Assembly: GCA_000431835.1 (NCBI GenBank)
Contig: HF987965.1
Coordinates: forward strand, 98,146-162,145
Source of the DNA: Succinatimonas sp. CAG:777
GTDB lineage: Bacteria; Pseudomonadota; Gammaproteobacteria; Enterobacterales; Succinivibrionaceae
Length of the DNA stretch: 64,000 bases
Direction: 5' to 3'
Shown here: piece by piece, positions 1-8,492 of the stretch
Layout: each line of letters starts with the position of its first letter
Numbering within the stretch: the stretch's first letter is position 1
Made by a program: the position numbers and the translations under genes
Notes under the pieces: model-generated
What the model was told of the DNA's origin: nothing
Seen by the model: only the letters and a program-made list of their open reading frames with translations
The model's database searches: none

Positions 1-162
1 CCAGAAGATTTCATCTATACCGCTGTTTACATGCTGTTATCAGTTTTGATCGTAGTGTACTGCAAGTTATGCAAGATTAAAAACAGTCAGGCTGTATGTG
101 GTGTCACTCTGTTTTCAGTGATGTACTGGCTCTTTTTCTTTAGTGATGCCTTTGTAAAGTGA
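1..162 (+). CDS. Small membrane protein, 5' end outside the window
   Basis: The frame is open from base 1 to a TGA at 160-162, giving the last 53 residues of a protein whose start lies upstream. It shows a hydrophobic segment (about residues 9-21), a short Lys/Cys-containing loop (KLCKIKNSQ) and a second aromatic-rich hydrophobic segment ending in a short charged tail. This looks like a small two-helix membrane protein. It resembles in layout, though not clearly in sequence, the 53-residue protein at 594-755. I recognise no family. It is the first of several tiny membrane genes on the same strand. Confidence 0.45.
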   Translation, partial: PEDFIYTAVYMLLSVLIVVYCKLCKIKNSQAVCGVTLFSVMYWLFFFSDAFVK

Positions 163-266
163 GGTCCAACAATGGAGGTACCAGAAAATTTGAAGCTTTA
201 AAAGATAAACATAAGAGCTTCAAAAGAATTTGAGCCTAACGATTTAAAAATAAACAGGAGAGATAC

Positions 267-404
267 ATGACCTCAGTAGAAATTGTCTTAATGATTTTGA
301 GATATTTAATGGCTTTAGCCTTGGTGATAATTGCCTTCATACTGATTAGACGCACTTTCTCTAAGAATAAGTCAGAGAGTAACAGAGAATTAAGAGGGGG
401 GTAA
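267..404 (+). CDS. 45-residue single-helix membrane protein
   Basis: An ATG at 267 follows an AGGAG ribosome-binding site (256-260) at good spacing. The product has one strong hydrophobic helix (about residues 5-27, rich in Leu, Ile, Ala and Val). A basic Arg/Lys/Ser/Asn-rich tail ends in RGG. The positive tail suggests an N-out, C-in orientation. The function is unknown. The ribosome-binding site and the neighbouring small membrane genes are the main reasons to believe it is translated. Confidence 0.45.
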   Translation: MTSVEIVLMILRYLMALALVIIAFILIRRTFSKNKSESNRELRGG

Positions 405-406
405 AA

Positions 407-481
407 GTGGTCTTAGGCTTTTGCGCAGGATACGGGATCATGAGTATGTTTGATCATCTGATAGATTACATTTTTTCTTGA
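407..481 (+). CDS. Possible 24-residue microprotein with GTG start
   Basis: A GTG at 407 lies just downstream of the purine-rich GAGGGGGG stretch (394-401) that ends the preceding gene. It opens a 24-codon frame ending in TGA at 479-481. The peptide is mildly hydrophobic with Cys, Tyr and His residues. The ribosome-binding site is good, but such a short frame can occur by chance, so this is only a candidate. Confidence 0.2.
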   Translation: MVLGFCAGYGIMSMFDHLIDYIFS

Positions 482-593
482 TTTTGGAATTATCAGGACT
501 AGGGAATTTTCAGAGTTAAGAAAATATTATGGCATTAGTGGTTAGGAATTAACTGTCGCTTTAGAGAGTTTACGTTTCATTTAAAGAGTGAAA

Positions 594-755
594 ATGCAGT
601 TTTGGTTGTACTTTGGCATTGTAGTCATCTATGTGATTGGTCTTGGTGTTTTCATAACTTTCTGGAAAAAATTTAAGTGCTCACATTCAGAAATATTGAG
701 GCAGTTTGCTTACTACACAATATTTTACTGGACCTGCATGTATCTTTCAGTGTGA
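594..755 (+). CDS. 53-residue two-helix membrane protein
   Basis: An ATG at 594 opens a 53-codon frame to TGA at 753-755. The product has an N-terminal hydrophobic, aromatic-rich helix (about residues 3-23), a short basic loop (WKKFKCSHSE) and a second aromatic helix (about residues 38-53). A purine-rich AAAGAGTGAAA lies immediately upstream. The function is unknown. The helix-basic loop-helix layout matches the truncated protein at 1-162, so the two could be distant paralogues. Confidence 0.4.
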   Translation: MQFWLYFGIVVIYVIGLGVFITFWKKFKCSHSEILRQFAYYTIFYWTCMYLSV

Positions 756-913
756 GTCCGTCTTGGACTTGTTTTACAAGATTCAGGCGTGAGTACAAGT
801 GAAAAGACTGGATGTAAGGTGTGTGAATATAAAGCGAGTTAAAAGAAACAGAAATCTTTAATGAGCACTATTACCGTAGGTAATTAAAAGAAGTAGTAGC
901 TCATAGAGTTCTT

Positions 914-954
914 CTCAGGTTGCGTTTCTTACTTTTTGCAGCCTGAGCTTTTTA
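914..954 (+). terminator. Intrinsic terminator-like hairpin
   Basis: A ten-base stem (914-923 with 938-947, one T-G wobble) is followed by CTTTTTAAAG. It separates the tiny genes at 267-755 from the gene at 1018. Confidence 0.5.
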
Positions 955-1017
955 AAGTAAATAGCGATTAAAAGTAAAACTGAACTAAGTTTTTTGTGCT
1001 TTTAAGAGGAATTGATG

Positions 1018-1239
1018 ATGGATCAGTGTGTAAACGTAGTTCGTGTAGCTCCTGTTGTGCCTTTAGGTGCGGCAATTGTCATAATATTGACTTGTACAGC
1101 AGCAGTTATGCTCATCTATGCTGATTTAAAAGTTTTTGAAAAAGGCAGAACATGGTATTCACGCATTGTTTGGTATATGCCAATGGTCAGTGTCATGGCT
1201 TTAATCGTATTGCAGTTTGTAAAGTTAAGTTATAGGTAA
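1018..1239 (+). CDS. 73-residue small membrane protein
   Basis: TTG, ATG and ATG codons follow each other at 1012, 1015 and 1018. The ATG at 1018 is chosen because it sits seven bases after a GAGGA site (1006-1010). The product has two hydrophobic helices (about residues 10-36 and 50-68) joined by a charged loop containing KVFEKGRTWYSR, and ends in a basic tail. It belongs to the same run of small membrane genes as those upstream. I recognise no family. Confidence 0.5.
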   Translation: MDQCVNVVRVAPVVPLGAAIVIILTCTAAVMLIYADLKVFEKGRTWYSRIVWYMPMVSVMALIVLQFVKLSYR

Positions 1240-1405
1240 GAGTAAAAGTCTGCTAAGAGAAGTTAACATTAGGTCTTTAAAATCAGCCTTAGCATCGGTA
1301 AAGCGCTCTTAAAGTCAGATTTGGCATTTACACAATTAAAGCAATTACACAATTAAAACAAATTTGAAGAAACGGAATACAAACTACAGTAAAAAAGAGT
1401 TCAAA

Positions 1406-1930
1406 ATGAAAAAATTATTAGTAATCGTATCATTAGTTTTAGCTTTAACCTCAACTAATTCAGCTTTTGCTGATCCTAAGCCACTAGGCTTTGAGCTTGG
1501 CAAAGCTACCATTGAGGATGTGCAAAACACTTATAAGACCGCAGATGCCGGTATCAGTGCCTACACAGAAGGCAAAATGCTAAATGTTGATGCATATGAG
1601 GTAGGTCTTCAGGATCTTCAAAAAGTGCTGTTCATCTTTAATTCAGATGGCACATTAAGTGTCGTAGATATGACCTTTAGAAAGACCAAGTTTGATGAAC
1701 TCTACGGTCAGCTCAACAAAAAATATAAGCTCGTTAAAAAGCAGATCCCTTTTGTTGGCAACAAGTATGCTGAGTATAAGAATGGTAAATCAACCGTGAA
1801 ACTTGATGCACCTCATATGAGCTTTGAGTTAGACGTAATCTACGGTCAGAACTCCTTCTTTAAAACCATGAAAGAGGTTAACAACCGCCAGGAGCAACAG
1901 CGTAAAGACAAGCAGGCTTCAATGCTGTAA
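1406..1930 (+). CDS. Exported protein of unknown function
   Basis: The frame is open from a TTG at 1364. The ATG at 1406 is the better start because it begins a classical signal peptide (MKKLLVIVSLVLALTS followed by NSAFA, cleavage before DPKPLGF). The mature protein of about 152 residues opens with PLGFELGKATIEDVQ, a pattern seen in small periplasmic proteins with repeated beta-hairpins. It ends in a Gln/Lys-rich tail and contains no cysteine. It is probably periplasmic. The function is unknown. Confidence 0.65.
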   Translation: MKKLLVIVSLVLALTSTNSAFADPKPLGFELGKATIEDVQNTYKTADAGISAYTEGKMLNVDAYEVGLQDLQKVLFIFNSDGTLSVVDMTFRKTKFDELYGQLNKKYKLVKKQIPFVGNKYAEYKNGKSTVKLDAPHMSFELDVIYGQNSFFKTMKEVNNRQEQQRKDKQASML

Positions 1931-1998
1931 AGAAAAACAAGTCCTGCTACTTTGGCGCAGGCATGTTACAGTATAAAAACAAAGAACCTGGAGAGAGA

Positions 1999-2355
1999 AT
2001 GAAACATTCATTGAGAGCATGCATTAAAAATACAGCTAAAACCACAATGATCTGTACTATGATCATGCTTACCGCCTGCTCTACAATATCTGGCAATAAT
2101 GCTAAGGCCTCTTCAGATAAGAAAATGGTATGTAGTCTTTCAGCAGCTGCAATCTGTGAGAACGCTAACTATAATAGTGACAATTTCAATGCTGAAATTC
2201 TCGCCAACAATAAAGATAGTAATGGCAACAATAGTGCCGGAGAATCTAGCTTAGGACACAAGATTGTAGGTTATACTGCATTAGGTCTTGCTATAGTATT
2301 TTATACAGGACTTTTGATCTTAGATCACAATGTCAGCTCTCATCCTCATCGTTAA
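1999..2355 (+). CDS. Small lipoprotein with C-terminal membrane helix
   Basis: The ATG at 1999 lies directly after GAGAGAGA and begins a signal sequence ending in the lipobox LTAC, so lipidation at Cys is expected. A Ser/Asn-rich linker of about 55 residues follows. A hydrophobic segment (KIVGYTALGLAIVFYTGLLI) sits near the C-terminus, and the tail is His-rich (DHNVSSHPHR). A lipoprotein that also has a C-terminal helix is unusual for so small a protein. It lies 68 bases after the exported protein gene and may share its transcript. No family is recognised. Confidence 0.55.
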   Translation: MKHSLRACIKNTAKTTMICTMIMLTACSTISGNNAKASSDKKMVCSLSAAAICENANYNSDNFNAEILANNKDSNGNNSAGESSLGHKIVGYTALGLAIVFYTGLLILDHNVSSHPHR

Positions 2356-2435
2356 ATGAGGCGCTCAAAAGTTCTATTTAGATAGGCTATAGAGAAGATT
2401 AAAGAATAAGAAAAAGATATTCTTTGATTTTATAG

Positions 2436-3101
2436 CTAATGAAACAGTCTCTTTAACCTTTGAGATGCCTGATGCTCAGCATGAAGAAGCTTATCTTTAA
2501 AGGTTACTTTCTCTTTAACCTGAATCTCACCTAAGATCTCATTTAGAATGTAATGCTCTAACTCCTCGTTATTAAAGAGCACAGGGGAGTAGTGATTAGG
2601 AGCATAATCAACACACATATTAAAACGTACAATACCATCAGAGCTGTCAGGCTCTTTTGAATGGATATGTCCATGGATTACGGTATTGCAGTTATTCTCT
2701 TCAAAGATCTCTTTAAACTCAGCTTCTCTTTTTGAATCAGGTTCTGATAAAGGATAGTGACAGATAAAGATATTCTCAAAAAGAATGTAATCTATGATCT
2801 TTTCAAAACCACAGCTTAAAAAGAACTTATCCGTAATGGTATCGTGGTTTCCTCTGAGCATGAGCTTTCTGCCTTTAAGCTTTTTGCAGTACTCAGAAAT
2901 ATGAGGTTTAAATTCAGACTTTAAGAAAGCTATATCACCTAAAAAGACTACGATATCGTCATCGGAGATGACATCATTGTAGTTTTTTAGCATTAGATCT
3001 TCACACTGCTGTAAGCCTTCATCTGAAAATTCAAACTGAGGACGAGCATACTTAATTATGTTCTTATGACATAAATGAAGATCTGAGGTGAAATAGAGCA
3101 T
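2436..3101 (-). CDS. Calcineurin-like metallophosphoesterase
   Basis: This 221-residue protein carries the metallophosphoesterase signature in order: SDLH near residue 6, GDIAF near 55, RGNHD near 82, HYP near 115 and HGHIH near 143. These Asp, Asn and His residues bind the two metal ions in this superfamily. The length fits the small single-domain YfcE/YvnB-like phosphoesterases, which act on phosphodiesters or phosphomonoesters. The physiological substrate cannot be read from the sequence. The C-terminal 40 residues are Lys/Glu/His-rich and outside the core. The gene stands alone, converging with the small-gene region. Confidence 0.8.
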   Translation of the reverse strand: MLYFTSDLHLCHKNIIKYARPQFEFSDEGLQQCEDLMLKNYNDVISDDDIVVFLGDIAFLKSEFKPHISEYCKKLKGRKLMLRGNHDTITDKFFLSCGFEKIIDYILFENIFICHYPLSEPDSKREAEFKEIFEENNCNTVIHGHIHSKEPDSSDGIVRFNMCVDYAPNHYSPVLFNNEELEHYILNEILGEIQVKEKVTFKDKLLHAEHQASQRLKRLFH

Positions 3102-3406
3102 GGTTGCCTGCCTTAAAACAAAAGTGTTAATACATTAGTTGATGAAAAAGCATCAGATAATGTAAAAGGTGGTGTAACGTAAACTAAAAGTTAAAGTCTT
3201 TCATTTAAAATGAATGAGTAAAACTTCATAATACTCAAATGACAGACTTTGACTTTTAGCTTTAAAAAGTTGTTAGCTTAAAGCTAAGCTTTAAAACTGC
3301 TTAAGTTTCAGCACTTATTGCAAGCAGAAAGTACAAATCAGGGTAACTTACTGAACACTAAAACAAAAACGGACCTTAACGGTCCGCTTTAGTTTAAGAG
3401 AAAAGA
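3102..3406. other. Intergenic stretch before the metallophosphoesterase gene
   Basis: This gap of about 300 bases holds no supportable gene. It contains AT-rich inverted segments, such as the region around 3189-3270 with AGTCTTTCATTT-type repeats, and the terminator of the accC transcript at its right end. The promoter of the minus-strand phosphoesterase gene should lie just above 3101, but no clear box stands out. Confidence 0.4.
3361..3386 (-). terminator. Rho-independent terminator after accC
   Basis: On the minus strand a perfect six-base stem, CGGACC (3370-3375) with GGTCCG (3381-3386), is followed by TTTTTGTTT. It lies 20 bases past the accC stop and ends the aroQ-accB-accC transcript. 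Confidence 0.8.
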
Positions 3407-4768
3407 TTATTTCTTTTGCTCTTTAGCAGCTTCGAGTTTCTGCTCAAGGTAGTGAATGCTTGCACCGCCCTTGATTTCAACAGGATCAGTTAACAGATCC
3501 TTGTGTAGAGTAACGTTGGTCTTAATACCGTTAAGTACTAATTCATCTAAAGCCTCTAAACCGCGCAGACGAGCCAACTCACGGTCATCATCGTAAACAA
3601 TTAACTTGCCTACTAATGAATCATAGTGAGGTGGAACCTTGTAGCCCTGATATACATGGCTGTCCCAACGTACGCCTGGACCACCTGGTACATGCAGATA
3701 CTTTATCTCACCAGGAGATGGCATAAAGGTAGCAGGATCTTCAGCATTGATACGGAACTCAAATGCGTGTCCACGTAACTTGATGTCTGACTGCTTGATT
3801 GATAATGGGTTGCCAGCGCAAACTGAAATCATTTCACGAACGATATCAACGCCAGTGATCATTTCAGTAATAGGGTGCTCAACCTGAACACGAGTGTTCA
3901 TTTCGATGAAGTAGAACTCACCGTTCTCATATAAGAACTCGAAAGTACCTGCACCACGGTAGCCAATATCAATACATGCCTGAGCACAACGTGAACCGAT
4001 AGTCTCACGCTGCTTCTCTGAAATGAATGGAGCTGGAGCTTCCTCTAGAACCTTCTGGTTACGACGCTGCATTGAGCAGTCACGTTCACCTAGGTATACA
4101 GCATGACCCTGACCGTCAGATAAAACCTGAAACTCAATATGGCGAGGGTTCTCTAAGAACTTTTCCATATATACAGCAGGGTTGTTAAAGAACATGTCAG
4201 CTTCACGGCGTGTTAGAGCGATTGAATCCTCTAACTCAGCGTCAGATCTTACAACACGCATACCACGACCACCGCCACCACCAGCTGCTTTGATGATGAT
4301 TGGGTAACCAATCTGGTTAGCTAAACGTTTGTTCTCTTCAAAATCTTCACCTAAAGCACCGGCAGAACCAGGAACGCATGGAACGCCAGCTTTCTGCATA
4401 GCCTTTTTAGCTGAAACTTTATCACCCATTAAACGAATGGTATCAGCAGTAGGGCCAATGAAGATAAAGCCTGACTTTTCAACCATCTCAGCAAAGTCAG
4501 CATTCTCTGATAAGAATCCGTAACCTGGGTGAATAGCATTTGCACCGGTTGCCTCAGCAGCTGCGATGATTGATGGAATATTCAGATATGAGTCTTTAGG
4601 AGCTGCAGGTCCTATGCACACAGCCTCATCAGCTAATTTTACATGCAATAAATCGCGGTCAGCAGTTGAATGTACAGCTACGGTCTTTAAACCTAACTGA
4701 CGGCATGCTCTTAAAATACGTAAAGCAATCTCACCGCGGTTTGCAATCAGAACTTTTTCAAGTTTCAT
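3407..4768 (-). CDS. accC: Acetyl-CoA carboxylase, biotin carboxylase subunit
   Basis: AccC uses ATP and bicarbonate to carboxylate the biotin carried by AccB, the first half-reaction of fatty acid synthesis. The 453-residue product matches the usual length of about 449. It shows the N-terminal fold opening KVLIANRGEIALRILRA and the HPGYGFLSENADFAE motif. The Gly-rich ATP-grasp loop is AGGGGGRGMR, and the catalytic stretch is EMNTRVQVEHPITE with its conserved Arg and Glu. It follows accB by 21 bases in the order aroQ-accB-accC and ends in an intrinsic terminator. It acts in the cytoplasm as part of the four-subunit enzyme. Confidence 0.97.
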   Translation of the reverse strand: MKLEKVLIANRGEIALRILRACRQLGLKTVAVHSTADRDLLHVKLADEAVCIGPAAPKDSYLNIPSIIAAAEATGANAIHPGYGFLSENADFAEMVEKSGFIFIGPTADTIRLMGDKVSAKKAMQKAGVPCVPGSAGALGEDFEENKRLANQIGYPIIIKAAGGGGGRGMRVVRSDAELEDSIALTRREADMFFNNPAVYMEKFLENPRHIEFQVLSDGQGHAVYLGERDCSMQRRNQKVLEEAPAPFISEKQRETIGSRCAQACIDIGYRGAGTFEFLYENGEFYFIEMNTRVQVEHPITEMITGVDIVREMISVCAGNPLSIKQSDIKLRGHAFEFRINAEDPATFMPSPGEIKYLHVPGGPGVRWDSHVYQGYKVPPHYDSLVGKLIVYDDDRELARLRGLEALDELVLNGIKTNVTLHKDLLTDPVEIKGGASIHYLEQKLEAAKEQKK

Positions 4769-4789
4769 ATTTATGGGTTACCCCTTATA

Positions 4790-5266
4790 TTATTCAAACT
4801 CGAATAATGGCTGATCAAACTCAACGGTAGAACCGTTCTCAACCAAAATTTTCTTAATAACACCTGATCTGTCAGCCTGAATCTGGTTCATCATCTTCAT
4901 AGCTTCGATAATGCACAGGGTATCGCCTTCTTTTACTGAAGTGCCTTCTTCCACGAAAGGAGCTGCAGTAGGGCTTGCTGAACGATAGAAAGTACCAACC
5001 ATTGGTGACTTCATAAGTTTAGCTGCATCAGGAGCTGCAGGTGCTGATGGAGCTGCTGCAGGAGCATTAGCAGCTGGAGCTGCAGGTGCTGCTACAGGAG
5101 CAGGAGCTGCTACAGGAGCTGCAATTACGGTCTGAACTGACTGAGCTACAGCCTTTTCACGGGTAATCTTAAGCTCTTCTTCGCCTTGCTTTAAGTTGAT
5201 CTCAGATACATCTGACTTAGATACAATTTCGATAAGCTTAGCTATCTTATGAATATCAATTTGCAT
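4790..5266 (-). CDS. accB: Biotin carboxyl carrier protein of acetyl-CoA carboxylase
   Basis: AccB carries the biotin that shuttles carboxyl groups between AccC and the AccAD carboxyltransferase. The 158-residue protein has an N-terminal domain (MQIDIHKIAKLIEIV), a long Ala/Pro-rich flexible linker (about residues 48-82) and a C-terminal lipoyl/biotinyl domain. The biotin-attachment motif EAMKMMNQI has its target lysine at residue 124. The linker is somewhat longer and more repetitive than in Escherichia coli. The gene lies between aroQ and accC in the order common in Gammaproteobacteria. Confidence 0.97.
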   Translation of the reverse strand: MQIDIHKIAKLIEIVSKSDVSEINLKQGEEELKITREKAVAQSVQTVIAAPVAAPAPVAAPAAPAANAPAAAPSAPAAPDAAKLMKSPMVGTFYRSASPTAAPFVEEGTSVKEGDTLCIIEAMKMMNQIQADRSGVIKKILVENGSTVEFDQPLFEFE

Positions 5267-5296
5267 GAAAAATATCCTATTTAGTTGATTCTAATC

Positions 5297-5746
5297 TTAA
5301 TGCTTACGGTCTAAGAAACGAACAGCGCCTCTTAGAGCAAACTCATAACCATCAAGTCCGAAACCTACAATGACACCAACAGCCACATCTGAAAGAAATG
5401 AATGATGTCTAAATTCCTCTCGTTTGTGAACATTGGAAATGTGAATCTCATAGAATGGCATATCAATACCTGCAAGCGCATCACGAATAGCTACACTAGT
5501 ATGGGTATAGGCACCTGCGTTTAATAGTATGAAATCTACTTTGTTGCGGGAATTTTGGATCTTGTCGACGATATCGCCTTCATGATTAGACTGGTAGCAT
5601 TCAATATCAACATTAAGTTCATCTGCTACCTTTTTGAGCATATTTTCAAGATCTTTTATGGTTTCATGACCATAGATCTTAGGCTCACGGGTACCAAGAA
5701 GGTTAAGGTTTGGACCATTAACCACTAATATTGAATATTTAGCCAA
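5297..5746 (-). CDS. aroQ: Type II 3-dehydroquinate dehydratase
   Basis: This enzyme dehydrates 3-dehydroquinate to 3-dehydroshikimate in the shikimate pathway. The 149-residue length is typical of the dodecameric type II enzyme. Key motifs are NGPNLNLLGTREP with catalytic Arg20 and Tyr25, NAGAYTHTS with Asn77 and His82, and EIHISNVHKREEFRHHS with the proposed general acid His102. It is the first gene of the aroQ-accB-accC unit, an arrangement widespread in Gammaproteobacteria. Confidence 0.96.
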   Translation of the reverse strand: MAKYSILVVNGPNLNLLGTREPKIYGHETIKDLENMLKKVADELNVDIECYQSNHEGDIVDKIQNSRNKVDFILLNAGAYTHTSVAIRDALAGIDMPFYEIHISNVHKREEFRHHSFLSDVAVGVIVGFGLDGYEFALRGAVRFLDRKH

Positions 5747-5956
5747 AATCTAACTCCAAAAAACTGAATTGGCGCATTCTATCATTTTTATAGTAAAGTG
5801 GCGCAAATTTTCTTAAAAAGTCGGTATTTTTTATAAAATTTGACCTTTTTCACCTTAAATTACTCACTACAGAGAACTAATAAAAGACTCACTCTCTGAA
5901 TGTAATTTGTGTTTTTTTATTTGGCAAATTTAAGATACGAAAACTTGTAAAAACTA

Positions 5957-5985
5957 TGATGTACAACACAAAAAAATGTTAGAAT
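5957..5985 (+). promoter_or_regulatory. Candidate promoter for the glyA-rib operon
   Basis: The divergent gap between aroQ and glyA (5747-6062) is AT-rich. An extended -10 element, TGTTAGAAT (5977-5985), precedes glyA by about 78 bases. The -35 position (around 5957-5962) is a poor match. Downstream, AAGGTGCCT occurs twice (near 6013 and 6028) and the second copy can pair with AACCTT, giving a small leader hairpin. No riboswitch fold was recognised. Confidence 0.35.
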
Positions 5986-6062
5986 GTGCACACAGTTTTT
6001 TCTTTCATTTTAAGGTGCCTGTTGAAAGGTGCCTAACCTTAATAATTACTGAGGAACACTCC

Positions 6063-7325
6063 ATGAGCTTCATTAACAAAGCCAAGTCAATCGCAGAATA
6101 TGATCCAGAGCTATGGACCGCAATGAGCGGCGAATGCCAGAGACAGGAAGATCATATCGAACTTATCGCATCAGAGAACTATGCTTCTAAGTGTGTAATG
6201 GAAGCACAGGGCTCACAGCTAACTAACAAGTATGCTGAAGGTTATCCTGGAAAGCGTTACTACGGCGGTTGCGAATACGTTGATGTTGTGGAGCAGTTGG
6301 CAATCGACAGAGCATGCAAGCTATTCCACTGCGATTATGCTAATGTTCAGCCTCATGCTGGTTCTCAGGCAAACAATGCTGTATATCAGGCACTGTGCAA
6401 ACCAGGTGACACCGTAATGGGCTTATCACTAGCTTCAGGCGGTCACTTAACTCACGGTTGCTCTGTAAACTTCTCAGGTAAAATTTACCATGCTGTAGGT
6501 TACGAAGTTAACGAGAAGGGTGAGTTAGATTATGATGCAATCCGCAAGGAAGCATTAGAGTGCAAGCCAAAGATGATCATCGGCGGTTTCTCAGCTTACT
6601 CAGGCATCGTTGACTGGAAGAAACTTCGTGAAATCGCAGACGAAGTTGGTGCTTACTTATTAGTTGATATGGCTCATGTTGCAGGTCTAGTAGCAGCAGG
6701 CGTTTACCCAAGCCCAATTGAGTATGCTCACGTTGTAACCTCAACTGCTCACAAGTCATTAGGTGGTCCACGTTCAGGCTTTATCTTATCAAACTGCCAC
6801 GACGAAGCTATCTACAAGAAATTAAATTCAGCTATCTTCCCAGGTACTCAGGGTGGTCCTCTAGAGCACGTTATTGCTGCTAAGGCTATCGTATTCAAAG
6901 AGGCTATGGAGCCATGGTATGTTGAGTACCAGAAGCAGGTTGTAGCTAATGCTAAGTTATTAGCGCAAGAAGTTATGAAGCGTGGTTACAAAGTTGTAGC
7001 AGGTGGTACCCACAACCACTTATTCTTAATGGACTTCATCGGCTTAGAGATGACCGGTAAAGATGCTGAAGCTGCTTTAGGTAAGGCATTCATTACTGTT
7101 AACAAGAACACCGTTCCTGGTGAGCCACGTTCTCCATTTATCACCTCTGGTATCCGTGTTGGTACTCCAGCATGTACCCGTCGTGGTTTCAAAGAAGCAG
7201 AGATCAAAGAGTTAGCTTCAATCATGTGTGATGTTCTAGACAACTATCAGAATGATGAAGTTATCTTAAAGTGCCGTGAGCGTGTTAAGGCTCTATGCGC
7301 TAAATTCCCTGTATACAAAGACTAA
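6063..7325 (+). CDS. glyA: Serine hydroxymethyltransferase
   Basis: GlyA interconverts serine plus tetrahydrofolate with glycine plus methylene-tetrahydrofolate, using pyridoxal phosphate. The ATG at 6063, after GAGGAAC, gives 420 residues against about 417 in Escherichia coli. The longer open frame from 5976 adds leader sequence without a ribosome-binding site. Visible motifs include HIELIASENYAS, NKYAEGYPGKRYYGG, VDMAHVAGL (Asp202 and His205) and the cofactor lysine Lys231 in STAHKSLGGPRSG. The last motif is usually THKTLRGPR or THKTLAGPR, a small local change. The gene heads the rib-nus-thi cluster. Confidence 0.97.
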   Translation: MSFINKAKSIAEYDPELWTAMSGECQRQEDHIELIASENYASKCVMEAQGSQLTNKYAEGYPGKRYYGGCEYVDVVEQLAIDRACKLFHCDYANVQPHAGSQANNAVYQALCKPGDTVMGLSLASGGHLTHGCSVNFSGKIYHAVGYEVNEKGELDYDAIRKEALECKPKMIIGGFSAYSGIVDWKKLREIADEVGAYLLVDMAHVAGLVAAGVYPSPIEYAHVVTSTAHKSLGGPRSGFILSNCHDEAIYKKLNSAIFPGTQGGPLEHVIAAKAIVFKEAMEPWYVEYQKQVVANAKLLAQEVMKRGYKVVAGGTHNHLFLMDFIGLEMTGKDAEAALGKAFITVNKNTVPGEPRSPFITSGIRVGTPACTRRGFKEAEIKELASIMCDVLDNYQNDEVILKCRERVKALCAKFPVYKD

Positions 7326-7349
7326 TAGTCTCAAGATAGGAAATTTACA

Positions 7350-8492
7350 TTGAGTCAAGTATCAGATACTGACAAAAAATTCATGATGCAAGCTCTAAAG
7401 CTTGCATCATGTGGCTTATACACATCCTACCCAAATCCTGCAGTAGGATGTGTCATTGTCCGTGACGGTAAAATCATCGGCAGGGGGTACCATCATAAAG
7501 CTGGTTGTCCACATGCTGAGATTATGGCTTTACAGGATGCTTCTTTCGATGTTGAAGGTGCTACTGTATATGTAACCTTAGAGCCATGCTCTCATTATGG
7601 CAGAACTCCTCCTTGTGCCTTAAAGCTTAAAGAGCTGAAGGTCAAAAGAGTAGTAGCTGCAGCAGATGATCCAAATCCTAAAGTAAACGGTAAGGGCTTT
7701 AAAATCCTACGTGATGCGGGTATTGAAGTAACTCAGCATGTACTAGAAAAAGAAGCTTTAATCCAAAACCGTGCTTTCATGAAATCCATTACAGGACCTA
7801 TCCCTTACGTATCTGTAAAGGTTGGTATGTCACTAGATGGCAAAACTGCCTTAAAGGATGGTTCAAGCAAATGGATCACAGGTCCTGAATCTCGTCAGAA
7901 AGTTCAGGATATCAGAGCAAAATCTGACTGCATTATTACGGGGGTAAATACAGTAATTGCAGATGATCCTTTAATGTCTGTCCGCTATGATGAGTTAAAA
8001 GAAAAGTACTATAAAAAGATTGATAAAGAGTATTTAAGACAGCCTTTAAAGGTGATCTTAGATACCAACTCAAGCCTAAATATTACAAAGTACAGGATCT
8101 TTAAAGAGGGCAAAGTGCTGTTAGTTCATGGCACAACTGACTCTGAGCTTTTGGGCACAGAAAAAGTGGTTAATGAGCATGTAACTCGCATCTTTATGCC
8201 TTTAAGACATGATCTAATCGATCTTGAATATCTGTTAAAATATCTAGGCGAGTTAAAAATCCGTCGTGTGATGGTTGAAGCTGGTTCAATTTTAACCACA
8301 GCTTTTATTAACTCAGGTTTCTGTGATGAACTCTATCTTTTTATGTCAGGTAAAGTTTTAGGTAAAGACGGTCGCAATGCCTTTAATCTTGAGAATGCAC
8401 TGTCTTTAGATAAGTGTCAGGAATTTACCTTGTATAAGACTAAAAAGTACGGTTCGGATGTGCTCTTACATTATCTATCAGGTGGTAACTGA
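7350..8492 (+). CDS. ribD: Bifunctional riboflavin deaminase/reductase
   Basis: RibD catalyses the deamination and the side-chain reduction that give 5-amino-6-ribitylamino-uracil phosphate in riboflavin synthesis. The N-terminal deaminase domain has the zinc site HAEIMAL (His55 and catalytic Glu57) and PCSHYGRTPPC (Cys80 and Cys89). The C-terminal reductase domain starts near residue 145 (YVSVKVGMSLDGKTAL). The 380-residue length is normal. The start is a TTG at 7350 placed after AGATAGGAA; the next ATG at 7383 would trim residues that align with the family N-terminus. The stop overlaps the next gene as TGATG. Confidence 0.95.
   Translation: MSQVSDTDKKFMMQALKLASCGLYTSYPNPAVGCVIVRDGKIIGRGYHHKAGCPHAEIMALQDASFDVEGATVYVTLEPCSHYGRTPPCALKLKELKVKRVVAAADDPNPKVNGKGFKILRDAGIEVTQHVLEKEALIQNRAFMKSITGPIPYVSVKVGMSLDGKTALKDGSSKWITGPESRQKVQDIRAKSDCIITGVNTVIADDPLMSVRYDELKEKYYKKIDKEYLRQPLKVILDTNSSLNITKYRIFKEGKVLLVHGTTDSELLGTEKVVNEHVTRIFMPLRHDLIDLEYLLKYLGELKIRRVMVEAGSILTTAFINSGFCDELYLFMSGKVLGKDGRNAFNLENALSLDKCQEFTLYKTKKYGSDVLLHYLSGGN

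Noticed and set aside
396..401. G6 run near the end of a tiny gene as a phase-variation tract
   Set aside because: Six G residues are too few for frequent slippage, and the run overlaps a Shine-Dalgarno-like sequence.
5976..6062. Longer N-terminus for GlyA
   Set aside because: The extra 29 residues lack a ribosome-binding site and do not match the family; ATG 6063 follows GAGGAAC.
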